A stretch of 64,000 nucleotides of DNA from Pinus tabuliformis. Taxonomy: Eukaryota > Streptophyta > Pinopsida > Pinales > Pinaceae. Positions 24,000 through 35,335 of this stretch are shown here, piece after piece (position 1 is the first letter of the stretch; each line of letters opens with the position of its first letter). The notes under the pieces are model-generated. The model had not been told where the DNA came from and did no database searches. It saw only the letters and a list, made by a program, of their open reading frames with translations. Location of the stretch: assembly GCA_031772625.1 (NCBI GenBank), contig CM062810.1:708277584-708341583 (forward strand), read 5' to 3'. The position numbers and the translations under genes were made by a program.

Positions 24000-24740
24000 A
24001 CCAATTTTCTCAAGTATATTGAAAGGCCCATACCTTATTGGCTTTAGCTTCTTACCCTCACCTTGCATTCTGTTTTTGCTGATGTACAACCAGACTTGAT
24101 CACCAACTTGGAAGCTATGCTCAATTCAATGCTTATCATGCCTTGCCTTGTACTTGGCTTGGCTCTTTTCCAGCTGTTCCTGCACTGCCTGGTGAATTTC
24201 TTGGATCTGTTCAATGAACTTAGTTGCTTTGTCCACATCACTGTGTCCATCAACTATTATGTCTTTACTAAAGACAAAATCCAAGGGAGACCTTGGTATA
24301 AAACCAAAACAAGTCTCAAAAGGAGATCTTTGTGTAGAAGAATGTTTAGCACGGTTGTAAGCATGTTGCACATAACATAAATGTTCATCCCAAAGCTTGG
24401 GATGCTTGCTGCAATAGCCCCTGAGCAACTGGATCTGTTTGGCCATCTGTTTGTGGATGAAAGGTTGTGCTCTTCTTCAGTCTGGTGTCCATCAATTCCC
24501 ATAGACTTGACCAAAACTTCCCAACAAATTGGGAATCTCGATCAGATACTATGGAAGTGGGTAACCCAAAATGCACTCAGACATGCTGAAAGAACAACTT
24601 CGTTGTTTGTTCAGCTGTAATCTGTTTGTTACAAGGTATTAAAATACATATTTTGCTGAACCTGTCCACAATAACATATAAATAGTCATGACCTTTTCTA
24701 GATTTTGGCAATCCCCCAACAAAGTCCATGGAAACACTTT
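24000..24740 (-). pseudogene. Gypsy integrase core and C-terminal region, broken
   Basis: Catalytic-core motifs are visible: [10 protein letters not shown] near the start and IVSDRDSQF about 50 residues later (two catalytic Asp regions), then FHPQTDGQT. There the frame shifts into a second frame (from about 24446) that carries LLRGYCSKHPKLWDEHL and SPFETCFGFIP. The acidic residue expected after DGQT is Asp and is followed by the shift. A TGA at 24577-24579 and a TAG at 24742-24744 also interrupt it. A GPFNILEKIG motif near 24010 is the integrase C-terminal fold. Not functional. Confidence 0.85.
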
Positions 24741-24741
24741 C

Positions 24742-25257
24742 CTAAGGATGAGAAGGGACTGGAAGTGGAGTGTACAAGCCTAGTTTTCTATTGCTGGGCT
24801 TGCTTTTAACACACATGGTACACCCTTTAATATATCTAGAAACTGTTTCATGCATTCTTGGCCAATAGCAGAATCTTTGCAGCTGTGCAACTGTTTTACT
24901 TACATCAAAATGACTTGATGTTAGAGAAGTGTGTGCTTCTCGGATTATATTAACTCTTTCAGTTTGAGGAATGCATAACTTTCCCAAATGATACAAGAGT
25001 TGGTCCTTAACATGATAATCCAATTCTTCTACTTGTTTGCCATGACTTAAAGTTGCATATACATCTTTAAAATCTACATCTTGAGCATATTGTTCAATGT
25101 AGCTTTCATGCAATACTGGATTATGCTTAAGTATAGTAGATGCATTTATGATTGGTCTGGATAACATATCTGCAACTTTATTGTGTATGCCTTTCTTATA
25201 TCTAATGAATAGATGAAACTGTTGTAGAAAACCCATCCACTTATGGTGTCTTGATTG
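24742..25257 (-). pseudogene. Gypsy RNase H end and integrase zinc-binding domain
   Basis: Opens with WMGFLQQFHLFIRYKKG and VADMLSRP, the end of RNase H and its connection, followed by an HHCC zinc finger (EAHTSLTSSHFD, then CTMC). In frame with the RT segment upstream but separated from it by a TAG at 25258-25260 and closed by a TAG at 24742-24744. Confidence 0.9.
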
Positions 25258-26409
25258 CTACAACTTAGTTTGTGAGTGCAAATATTGAAGTGGCTGATGA
25301 TCAGTATGTATAACTGTTTCTTTGCCCAATAGGTAATGTTTCCACTTTTTTACACTCTGCACTAATGCATACAATTCTTTATCATATTTGGGATAATTAA
25401 CTACTGTAGAATTAAATGTCTCAGAGTGATAACATATGGGTTTACCATGTTTCATCAACATTGCTCCCATGGCATAGTCACTGGAATCTGTTTCAATCTC
25501 AAATGGTCTTTGAAGATCTGGCAATGCTAGTACTGGTGCTGTACTAATCTTTTCTTTCAAGGTGTCGAAGGCTTTCTGTTGTTTGCCTCCCCACTGAAAC
25601 ACCTTGTTCAATCCTGTCAAAGCATGTAAGAGAGTTGTAATTAAGGAAAAGTTAGCAATAAACTTTCTCCAATATTGTGCTGCCCCTAGGAAGCTCCTAA
25701 CTTCTGTAGCAGATTTGAGTTTAGGCCAGTTCACAATGACTTCGACCTTAGAGGGATCTATCTTCAGTTCACCACCCCCTACAATATGACCCAAATAATT
25801 CAAAGATGTTTTGCCAAATTCACATTTTGATAACTTAACATAGAGATTTTCTTTTTTCAAAACATCTAGAGTCTGCTTTACATGCTTCAAAAGTTCTTCC
25901 CGTGTTTTACTGAAAACAAGAATGTCATCCAAATATACAATTTCAAAATCATCAGTAAAAGGTCGGAGTACATCATTCATAACTCTCATGAAAGTGGCAG
26001 GAGCATTAGTTAAGCAAAAAGGCATAACTAGCCATTCATACAGCCCTTGCTTCATTTTGAAAGCAGTCTTCCATGCATCTTGCTCTGCAACTCTGACCTA
26101 ATGGTAGCCACTACGCAATTCTAACTTGGAAAAGTAAATAGCTTCTTTCAACTGATCTAATAGATCATCTATGCGAGGAAGAGGATAATGATTCTTGATC
26201 GTTATTGTATTCAACGCTCTATAATCAATGCACATCCTCCACGAACCATCTTTCTTTCTCACCAACACGATCGGAGATCCGCATGGTGATGTGCTTGGCC
26301 TTATGAACCCTTTCTCGAGCAACTCCTGTACCTGCTTCTTGATCTCTGCATTCTCTAAAGTGGATAACTTGTACATTCCGATGTTAGGCAATGGAGCATC
26401 TTGCTGCAA
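25258..26409 (-). pseudogene. Gypsy reverse transcriptase and RNase H, with nonsense codon
   Basis: RT fingers and palm are well preserved: [15 protein letters not shown], then the block ending LRSGYH, then the catalytic box YLDDILVFS near 25920-25945. RNase H follows (FEIETDSSDYAMGAML, then HTDHQPLQYL). A TAG at 26098-26100 falls inside the conserved GYH block, splitting RT into two open pieces that are still in one frame. Role in an active copy: copying element RNA into DNA. Inactive here. Confidence 0.95.
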
Positions 26410-26664
26410 ATGAATATCATGTACAATCTCCCTTTTGGGTGGCAGACCTTTAGGTTCTTGATATAGGATATCATATTCTGAAACAACTTTTTCTAAATCA
26501 ACTTTCTATTTAGCATCACAGCCCTCAAATACATTGGTTTTATTAGGTTTCTTTTCCTTTACAACCATTAGTAAAAATTGCTTGCATGAATTTACAATTC
26601 TTTTCATCTGCCCTGAGTTTATGAGAGTGTAGTTATTTTTGAGCTGATGAGCTCTTACAATGTA

Positions 26665-27150
26665 TTATATTCCATCTTTTGTGAGTTGATACTTATTTTC
26701 GGCTCTATAGAAAATGGCTTTTCTATCATACAAGTAAGGACTTCCTAAAATAATACCACATATATCCAAGGGAACGATATCTAACTCAACCTCATCTACA
26801 AATGCTGACCCAAAAGCAAACCTAAGTTTACATTGTCTAGTCACTTGTAGCTTTGCTTTATCACATACCCAACCTAATGGATATGGCTTCTTGTGAGGTG
26901 TGGTTAGTAGTCCCAACTTCTTTACAATTGCTTCAGAAATCAAGTTTACTTGTGAACCACTATCAAATAAAGTATCAATCTTTTGATGCTTGGAAATAAC
27001 TCTAATATGAAAAAGCTCATGTCTTTTCCTCTCATTTTCTTCATTATCATTAGATTGTGCATAATTACTAGTAGATGCTTCAGAATTTTTACCTTTTATA
27101 CCTATAGCTGTGACTGTTGTTTCATCACCTGAGTCTGACCCCAAATCTTT
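26665..27150 (-). pseudogene. Gypsy aspartic protease region
   Basis: Contains LFDSGSQVNLISEAIV, the retropepsin active-site loop (DSG), and DICGIILGSPYLYD, the second conserved loop (ILG). In frame with gag upstream (TAG at 27151-27153) and with RT downstream, from which it is cut by TAA at 26665-26667 and at least one more stop near 26507. Confidence 0.85.
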
Positions 27151-28131
27151 CTATATAGTAGCAGTAGTCTTCTTCTTCTTGCCATCGAACTTCTTGGGTT
27201 TCAGCTCCGGATGCAAAGACCAACAATGTTCATCATCATGTCCATCCTTCTTGCAGTGAGTGCATGAAGGTTTGTCTTTCTGTACAACGTTTGCCTTCCT
27301 CTCTTTCCATTTCTGCTTCCTCTTTTCCTTGTTTTTGCTTGCAGTGGGTTTTGATGATCCCCCAATCTCTGGGTTCACATTCTTGCCTCTAGCCTCCAGA
27401 TGTGTAGCCTGAACTAATACCTCATCTATGCTAGTAGGGTTAAACATGAGAATGGTGTGCCTCAAATAGCTGTGTAGACCACCTATATACTTCAACAAAG
27501 TTTCAGGTGAGTCTAAAGAAATGCCTAGAATTAAAGCTCTTTTTCTAAATTCCTGGGTATAGCTTTGTACACTTTGCCCCTTTAACTGGCGAAGAGTTTT
27601 CCAACTCATCATGGCTTGCTGTATATAAGCTAGTGGATAGAATTTTTTTTTAAGGGTAGAAACAAATTCACTCCTGGTAGAAAGAATTTTACCATGCTTC
27701 TTCAAATCAGCTTGGGTCCTGCCTTCCCACCATACTAAGGCAGTTCCTCCAAGGCGTAGGTTGGCCAGCTGAATCTTTCTCCTTTCTGAATCGATGTTCT
27801 GCACTCTGCAATATACATCAATCTGTCTAATCTAGTTATCTAGCTTTTCTGCATTTAATTCTCCATCATATATCGGCAAATTAAATTTTACATCTAATTT
27901 AATCAAAGGGCTACAAGGAGGTGTTGTTAGAGGAGCCTCTTTTCCTTTCCCTTTGCCTTCAGAATGGCCATCTAGAAGAGGCTCTTTTGTTCCTTTGTCT
28001 TGTTTAGAGGTTGAAGTATCTTCACCTCTACGTTTCTTAAATTCTCGATACATCTCTTCTATCATGGCTGTCATGGTCATGAAGCTGTCCATGAACTGAG
28101 AGTCTAATTCTGAGGGAATTTCTTCTGCCAT
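27151..28131 (-). pseudogene. Gypsy gag with zinc knuckle, one nonsense codon
   Basis: Starts at ATG 28131, about 130 bp after the PBS. The N-terminal third has a helical MAEEIPSELDSQ.. region and a Lys/Gly-rich linker. The capsid-type gag core follows (LANLRLGGTALVWWEG, QSYTQEFRKRA). A CCHC knuckle, CTHCKKDGHDDEHC, lies near 27230-27275 for RNA binding. A TAG at 27832-27834 splits it; both parts are in the same frame. Confidence 0.9.
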
Positions 28132-28259
28132 TTTCCTCCTAGGATAGACTTCCTATTTTTGGGTTAGTCTCAACCAGTTCACCTTCTCCTAATTTGAGCT
28201 TTGACCTAGTTAGCATTCAACAATCCAGCACAAGCTTGTCTAACCTTAGCAAACCTAAA

Positions 28260-28271
28260 GCTCTGATACCA
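28260..28271 (-). promoter_or_regulatory. Gypsy primer-binding site (tRNA-iMet)
   Basis: Minus strand TGGTATCAGAGC, two bases inside the 5' LTR end; unchanged from consensus. Confidence 0.95.
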
Positions 28272-28273
28272 CT

Positions 28274-29954
28274 TGATCTGATAATGAGATCTAAGACAAT
28301 GTTTAAGGTATTACAGACTCATGTGCATGGATATGCCTATGTCATTTTGTGCAATGGATTGATAAGATTGCGAAATACACATGCAATGAAGTAGTAAAAG
28401 AAACTTAATAGACAACACACATAAGCACAACAAGTTTAATATGGAGTTCACCCAAAACTCTGGGGCTACATCTCCTGGTCCAGCCTTCAGTGGTAGCCTC
28501 TCTATTATGTCTTCAGAAGCAGAGTTTTACAACAGTATGAGCTCAATTTGAGTCTCAATACACAACAGATACAACAACAAGAGTTTTGCTTGAACCCCTC
28601 AAGCCTCTCTGTGTACACAGACTCTCTCTATCACTCTCTATCTCTGTCTTTGCTCTGTCTCAGCACTGCCTGCTTTGTTTGTTCTCTGTCTGTGGCTTTA
28701 AAGCCAATTTGCGTTGACTGTTCATTTCCTCTTCTCGGTCTTTTTGGCTTCCAGCCTCTGTCCGCTCGAATCCCCCTTCTGGGTGTTAAATAATCATTGC
28801 TAACGTTTTTTAGGGGAGGTGGCCACCTGTTCTGCAACGGAAGAGTCCATCTGGCTGTTGAAATCCCTGGAACAACCATTCTCGGTTTACACAGAGAAAT
28901 GCCTTCAAACTCGGGAAAATTTGCCACAACCCAGTCTTTCGGACTTCAAATATTCATAAATCTGCCTTATATTTCTATCGGATCTGCGTTTAGGTTGACT
29001 TTGCATCTCCACCATTGATTTGGGAGATCCAGAACCAACGATTATGATTCATTTCGGAGGGCCCTTTTGTACGGGGGTTAACTGCCTGATGAGGGTGGTT
29101 TTCTCTCCCCTCGGCCTGGACACGTGGCATCCAATGTATGGGCTCAGGTGGAGCGCGACCCAAACCACTTACCGCTTTGTTCCTCCCGAAATCCCACCTG
29201 TTTCATGGATTTCCTTTGCATTTTGAAAATACATAAAAACATTAAAAATCTCGTAAAAATGGCTTTGGGTGGATTTGAAATATTATTCATTTTCATTCCC
29301 AAACCCCTTCGGGTTCGGGTTTCATCGCATCGACGCTTCGCCTCGAATTTCATTTAATAAACAAAACATGCGAAAATACATTAAAATTGACAATTGATAG
29401 ATCTCAAATCTTATGAGATAGCGTTTATATTTCCATCGGGTCCAACTAATCGCATCGCATATATATATGTGCATATAGCCCCGCTCCATTGTGTTTGCCG
29501 ATTGTGATATCGCGATGCGATTGATCGCAATTGCATATTGTGATAACCTTGGGCTGTTTGGTGAGCGCTCTATTCGTATTTTCCGACTGTGATTTTGCGA
29601 TGCAACGTGGGCCGTCGATCTGTGCGCTTGATCGACGGTCCTCATTGACTCCGCCGATCTCCATCGCAATTTTTATGTGGTGTGCTCCGATTTCCTCAAC
29701 CTGTCACCGCCGATTTGCGATTCGCTGATCGGATCTGGACTGTTGATCGACCAGATTCGATGGCTCCTGTACGTTCGCTGTTCAAGTTGCCGATAGCTCT
29801 ATTTTCACTGTTTTCTTGTGTTTTTCGCCTCCTAATAGTGTTTTTCGCTTCCTGATAGTGTTTTCCGATGTTTCTAAGGGTTCTTCCCATGCGATTGTTT
29901 TGACCTTTTGAATGATTTTTGAAGACTTAGAGTTCTTGGATCCATTTCGGATCA
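28274..29954 (-). repeat. Gypsy 5' LTR (right)
   Basis: Plus strand TGATCTGATAATGAG to CATTTCGGATCA, 1681 bp. A minus-strand TATATATATG run at about 29459-29470 is a candidate TATA box. Direct repeat of CCTGATAGTGTTTTTCGC-like text near 29830-29870 is absent from the other LTR. Confidence 0.93.
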
Positions 29955-29959
29955 AAAGC

Positions 29960-30625
29960 ACAACCTGAGCTCTACCCTTCTGCTTAGCTCTCACCTAGTT
30001 TTTGGCATATTATGATCTATCTAAATAAAAGGAATTTTTAAATGCCCCAACCTCAATGAGTAATAAATTGCTATATTTCAAGGGTGTATTTGATGCATCT
30101 ATTGAAGTTTGTAACCCATCTATTGAAAGAAAAGAATATTATTGAAAAAAATTGGCACTTGATGCGTGGTAATTCAGGTCCAATGATTTCCAAGGAAAGG
30201 GGTATCTCAAGTCTCACGATTGCTACCTTTTCACTTCATATTACTCAAGGACATTAGTTGCGTAGATGGTACACCACAATGACATCTTCCATGGAGTTAA
30301 CACCTATTTTTTACTTACACCTTTTGATTGATGGGTTGGGCTAGGAATTGTTCATCCCCCTGAGGTTAGAAGCACCTAATAGGCCCCGTTGATAACCCTC
30401 CCATACTTAAGTAGGGTAACTTGTTTACAAGTCTTAAGCTAGAAAGACATTTGAAGATGAGCCTTGTGTGATGTATTTTAATTCCTTGTTCCATTGAATA
30501 TGGCCCACTTTGATACACTTATGGTTTGAGGTACCTTTGATGTTGATCTCATTTGATTTCATGAGTTGTGTTAGGTATTTGCTCCAAGTTTCATTGGCCA
30601 TCCTTCACGGAATCAGAGCATGCTT
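29960..30625. other. Spacer between the Gypsy and Copia insertions
   Basis: About 670 bp of sequence in which I see no gene, LTR end or repeat. It is presumably the older DNA into which both elements inserted. Confidence 0.6.
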
Positions 30626-30630
30626 CTTTA

Positions 30631-31579
30631 TGTTGGAAAATCAAGAAACTTGTATATTATGTTTGACTTTCCTTACTTGATAATTACTTGTGATGTTAGT
30701 TGGCCTTTTATTACTTTCATTTCTTGTTCATCAAGTAATTATCAAAGCAATGAAGATCACTAAGAGACAAAGTACACAAGATATAGGCTCCAAGCTAGGG
30801 CAAAACCCCCTTAAAGGGAAAACCCAAAAAGAATACTTCTCTTTTTATAGAATCTGTTCTCTCTTCTTGTAGAATCTGTTCAAAATGAGACTTCCAATAC
30901 CCAAGACCAAAGCAAAAATTGCTCCCAAGCACCAAGCTAGCCCACCAATAAGATCTCTTCAAACAAACTAGGCCCTTCCAAAGATAGTGAAGATCAAAGC
31001 AACTTCACTTCAGAGTTTCGGGTCTGAAACAAGGTCTGCAACTTCGACCTGCAATTTCGGCCCCTACAACTTGCACAGAACCCTATACAACTTCACACTT
31101 GTGGAAAAAAAGATGTTTTTCTCAAGAGACCTTCCTTCTTTGACTTCTTCCTCTTCTTCTTGTCTTTTTCGCTCTTCCTTCTCCTTTGCTATCACAGATC
31201 AAACTTGCTTGAGCGAGTGATTCAAATGAGTCGAAGTCCTTATTTATAGCCTTTTGGAGGGGTCGAATAGGCCTATTTAGGCCGACCTCTTTGTTGGGGC
31301 TGACTTGGTCTTGGAGGATACTTTTGCTTTCTTGACTCAAAAATAATTATTTTCTTTTGTTACAATGAGTCCAAATGGGAGTATAATACATGGAAAAAAT
31401 TCTTCTTTGACCTAGAAAGTCCTAGAAGCATGAAGAACATGCTTTGATCTAGACTTGAGCATGAAACCCATGCTTTTACAGATAATATTTTCTTTTCTTT
31501 TTCTTTTTATATACAAAATATACAATGTCATGTTTGCAAAGGTCATTATGAAGACCAAAACTAGTTACATTCTCCAACA
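30631..31579 (-). repeat. Copia 3' LTR (left)
   Basis: 949 bp, TG..CA. Keeps a minus-strand TATA box (TATAAATA, plus 31241-31248). Followed by CTCCCTCTTAACTAGGGAG, whose minus strand gives the purine tract AAGAGGGAG. Confidence 0.95.
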
Positions 31580-31590
31580 CTCCCTCTTAA
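31580..31590 (-). promoter_or_regulatory. Copia polypurine tract
   Basis: Minus strand TTAAGAGGGAG abuts the 3' LTR. The same tract recurs after the related LTR ending at 61023. Confidence 0.75.
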
Positions 31591-31910
31591 CTAGGGAGGT
31601 ATTCATAATCCCATCATGAAGTACAAGGAATTATCAAACTTGAAGTATTCTCATAAGAAGAGTTGGATTGATAAGCCATCTTTTAAGCATCTATATTACA
31701 ACCAACATTGTCAACAAGGCCTTAACTTGACAAGCTCAACTTATATGAGAGCATCATGCTAGAGGTTTTATGTGAGATACCACACTACCTCTAAAGGCAC
31801 ATACCCCATCCAGATGTTCACCAGGTATGTCCTTTTAGGACTATTCTTACCTTGGATTGTCAATCCTCAAAGAATATTGGTCCTCTTTGACTACTCTTGT
31901 CTTGGATGCC

Positions 31911-32771
31911 CTACCTCATTCTCAAAGAGTATCGGTCTATATTTTCACTTGTATCTTGGATTTTATGATCCTCAAGAATTTCCAATCTCAGATGCTTATC
32001 CAATCCTCTAGACCCCAATTTTTCTTTATGGCCTTCACTAAGACTTACGACTGTTAATCTCGGTCTAGTGCATGACACATAAAGAGAAGAATATACTCTA
32101 TCATCCCTCCCTCTAATCAGAGAAGAGATATCCACCAAACCAAGCTTACCTCTTAGGTACTCAAGCTTCTTGTTTGGTAATGCTTTTGTCAGAATATCAA
32201 CTACTTGTTCATCTGTAGGAATATAGTGTAGCTTCACGACCCCATCTCATACCAGACTTCTGATGTAGTGGTACTTATTATTTATATGCTTTGTCCTAGC
32301 ATGAAACTTCAGGTCCTCTGTCAACTTTATGCAACTTTCTGTATCACAATGTATACATGTAGGGCTAAGTGGTCCTTCAAATAAATTTCATAGCAACTGC
32401 CTGAGCCAAACAACTTCTCTGCAAATTTCAGCTGTAACAATGTACTTAGCTTCAACACTACTTAAAGCAACAATATCCTGCTTCTTTCTCATCCATGAGA
32501 TCACGAAAGATCCCAAATTAAAGCATCCACCTATAGTGTTTCTTCCATCTATCTCACTGCCACCCCAATCAAAATTTGTATATCCTATGAGTTGGATTTC
32601 ATTACTAGCATATTGAAGGCAGTGATGTATGGTTCCACATAGATATCTCAGGATGTGTTTGGTTGCTATCCGATGATCATGCCTTGGCTCCATCTGAACT
32701 TGACTAAGGACATTTATTGCAAAACAAATGCCAGGTATAGTGTTTACCAGATACATCAAGGAGCCAATCAA
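31911..32771 (-). pseudogene. Copia RNase H, interrupted
   Basis: Begins MIGSLMYLVNT and contains GYTNFDWGGSEIDGRNTIGG, where the first acidic residue of the usual GYTD..DWAG signature is Asn, and SSVEAKYI. The C-terminal tail LTKALPNKKLEYLRGKLGLVD ends pol near 32110. TGA codons at about 32386-32388 and 32238-32240 interrupt it, both in the single original frame. RNase H would degrade the RNA template; inactive here. Confidence 0.9.
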
Positions 32772-33785
32772 CTATCTATAGCAAGAAGGATCCAATGGAC
32801 TAGAATTTGGACGCCTCATCTTCTTTAGATTAGTAATCATGGGAGTTATCATTGGATTTTATAGAATCTTGATCACATATTTTCCTTGACCAAGATATAT
32901 TTCACCTGGTTTCTTCCAAACTTCTAGTCCCAGATAGTAATGCATGATCCCAAGATCCTTCATGTCAAATTCAACTGCTAACTGCTTCTTGCATTCCTAA
33001 ATTTGATGTTCCACACCTATAACAAGTAGATCATCCACATATAGAAGAATGATAACTGGTTCATCCTTGACCACTTTAATGTAGAGGTTAGGATTTGTAG
33101 AACTCTTGACAAATCCAAGTCTCAATAGGTATGCATCCATCCTAGCATACCATGCTCTAGGTGCTTGCTTTAAGCCATATAGAGCCTTCTTCAATCTGCA
33201 AACATGTGTCTCCCTTTGATTGAATTCAAATCCTTGAGGTTGTTTGATGTAAACCTCTTCATCAATGGTCCCATTCAGAAAAGTTGTTTTAACATCCATT
33301 TGATGGATGTTCCATCCCATAGTAGCAGCCAAAGAGACAAGTGATCTAATTGTTGTATATCTAGCTATAGGAGCAAAGGTTTCTTCATAATCGATACCTT
33401 CTTTCTGTGAGAAGCCTCTAGCTACAAATCTAGCTTTGTACTTATCAATGCTCCCATCCACAACATGCTTTATCTTATATATCCATTTTGAAGTGACTAT
33501 AGATTTGTCACTTGGTCTAGGAACAATTTCCCAGACATCATTCTTCATAATTAACGAATATTCTTCCTGCATTGCATTTTGCCACTCTTGATGTTTAGCT
33601 GCATCTTCATAAGAGGAGGGTTCAACTTCAATGAGTATGGTCATATAGGCTGCATAATCAGAATACCTCTTCGGTCTTTTACTTTCTCTAAAGGTCCCTT
33701 TTGTTGTGTGTCCTTCTGCTTCTAGTAGAGTTGTCCTCAACCAAGCATGTCTCTTTCGAATTTTAGGAACAATTACTTGCTGCAT
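32772..33785 (-). pseudogene. Copia reverse transcriptase (RVT_2)
   Basis: Well-preserved palm: [67 protein letters not shown], and catalytic [11 protein letters not shown] near 33010-33035. Stops at 32997-32999 and 32772-32774 separate it from its C-terminal end and RNase H. The N-terminal linker upstream (from 34011) is in another frame. Confidence 0.95.
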
Positions 33786-34010
33786 AGGCTCACTAGGACC
33801 TTCGACATCTTCTTGAGTTGATGTAGGAACTTGATCATTGTTGTCCCTCGAGATATTTTAAAAATAGGTATCTCTTCTTCATTAGAATTGATTGGAATAT
33901 CTTTGGATCTTTTGTAAGCCACATTTTCATCAAAGATTACATCTCGAATTACTTCAATATGAAGATCCTCTTTAATGTAGATGAATCATTATAGCCAACA
34001 AATATGCCTT

Positions 34011-34925
34011 TCATACTGGTAGGATCCAACTTCTTCCTCTTGTCCTTGGGAATGTGTATATAGACATGATATCCAAATATTTGAAGATGATCCACACTAA
34101 GCTTCTTTCCTGTAATGCTTCTTCTGGAGTCATGTTGTTGAGAATCTTATGAGGACTTCGATTCCGCAAGTAGACAATTGTTACACATGCTTCTCCCCAT
34201 AAGAATTGTGGGATATCTTGGTCATGTAGCATGGTCCTGACACATGCTTCAATTGTTTTATTCTTTCTTTTAGCCACACCATTCTATTAAGGATTATAAG
34301 GAACAGTTAGCTCCCTCTTAATCCTTGCTTCTTTGAAAAATGCTATATGCTCCTTGGAGGTATATTCTCGACCAATGTGAGACCTTAGGGTCTTGATTGT
34401 CTTTTCTATCAAATTTTCTACTTCATTATTGAATTCTTGAAACTTCTCGAATACCTCATCTTTGTTCTTGAGGATGTACAACTATGTTTTCCTTGAGAAA
34501 TCATTGATGAATATCACATAGTATTGATGACCTCCAAGAGACTTTACTGCCATAGGACCACATACATCATAATGTATGAGATCTAAGATTTCCTTTGATC
34601 TAGTATCACTTCTTGCAAATGGTTTGTTTACATTGCCTAGAGCACATCCCTTACAGAGTAGTTCATGTTCTTCCTTCAATTCGGGGATGCCATTGACCAT
34701 TTGATTTAGAGATGGCAAAACTTTGTAGTGAAGGTGTCCATACCTTCTATGCCATAGTTCAGAAGGGCTCACATCTAAGTGAACTAGGGCTTGAGGGAGA
34801 GGAGTAAGTAACCTACACAAAGTTCCCTCACGAATCCCAATTATTCTTGCATGATCAATACAAGAATCCTTTCCCCAAATGAGAACTTTGCCATCAACAA
34901 AAGCAATTCTATCACCTTTAGACAA
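34011..34925 (-). pseudogene. Copia GAG-pre-integrase and integrase core, broken
   Basis: Pre-integrase zinc finger: LWHRRYGHLHYKVL then CKGCALG. Core: LIHYDVCGPM and YYVIFINDFSRKT, then LRSHIGREYTS and VPYNP. Three TAG/TAA codons (34482-34484, and a tandem pair at 34284-34289) fall inside the core. The final catalytic Glu position in NGVAKRKNKTI is Lys. Around 34090-34110 the frame shifts. Integrase would insert the DNA copy; inactive. Confidence 0.92.
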
Positions 34926-34991
34926 GAAATAGAAAGTGGATTTTTCTTCAAACTTGGAACATATGGAATATTATTGAGATGAATGCTCCCA

Positions 34992-35335
34992 CTAGTCTCT
35001 AGCTCTAACGAGGTAGATCCAATTCCCTTCACTGGATAGCTCTTCTTCTTTTGATAGAGTCTGGAGTTGACTGCATTCACCTGTCATATGTCTGGAAGCT
35101 CCATTGTTTATAACCCATACATTATCATCCTTAAAAGTGCTAGAGAGAGCAGAGAAGAAACTTCCATCCATCAATTCTTTTGATAGCTTGGAGATGACCT
35201 TCAAGATGCTTTCTTTGATAGTCACAATGAGATTCCCAAGAAGCTTGAAACACTTCTTCATAATCCTTGCCATTGACGAAGTGCCAACTAAGATGTGATC
35301 TTCAATCTCCTTCTTGCACCTTAGTTTAGAAACCA
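34992..35335 (-). pseudogene. Copia protease remnant; gag missing
   Basis: The first internal open frame begins at the LTR edge (ATG overlapping its last bases) and reaches VWVINNGASRHMTG within about 230 bp. The family active-site loop normally has Asp-Ser-Gly; here it is Asn-Asn-Gly, so the catalytic Asp is lost. The roughly 1 kb or more of gag and the leader expected between PBS and protease is absent, so a large deletion must have removed them. Confidence 0.8.

Larger units (their letters stand above)
22050..29954 (-). mobile_element. Ty3/Gypsy LTR retrotransposon, complete but inactivated
   Basis: 7.9-kb element with both LTRs (TG..CA ends), perfect 5-bp target duplication AAAGC (22045-22049 and 29955-29959), an initiator-Met PBS, and gag-protease-RT-RNaseH-integrase order on the minus strand, the Gypsy order. 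The LTRs differ in length (1614 and 1681 bp) and by many substitutions, so the insertion is old. Gag-pol was originally one continuous frame; at least seven nonsense codons and a frameshift now interrupt it. A chromodomain-like tail after integrase suggests a chromovirus. Confidence 0.95.
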
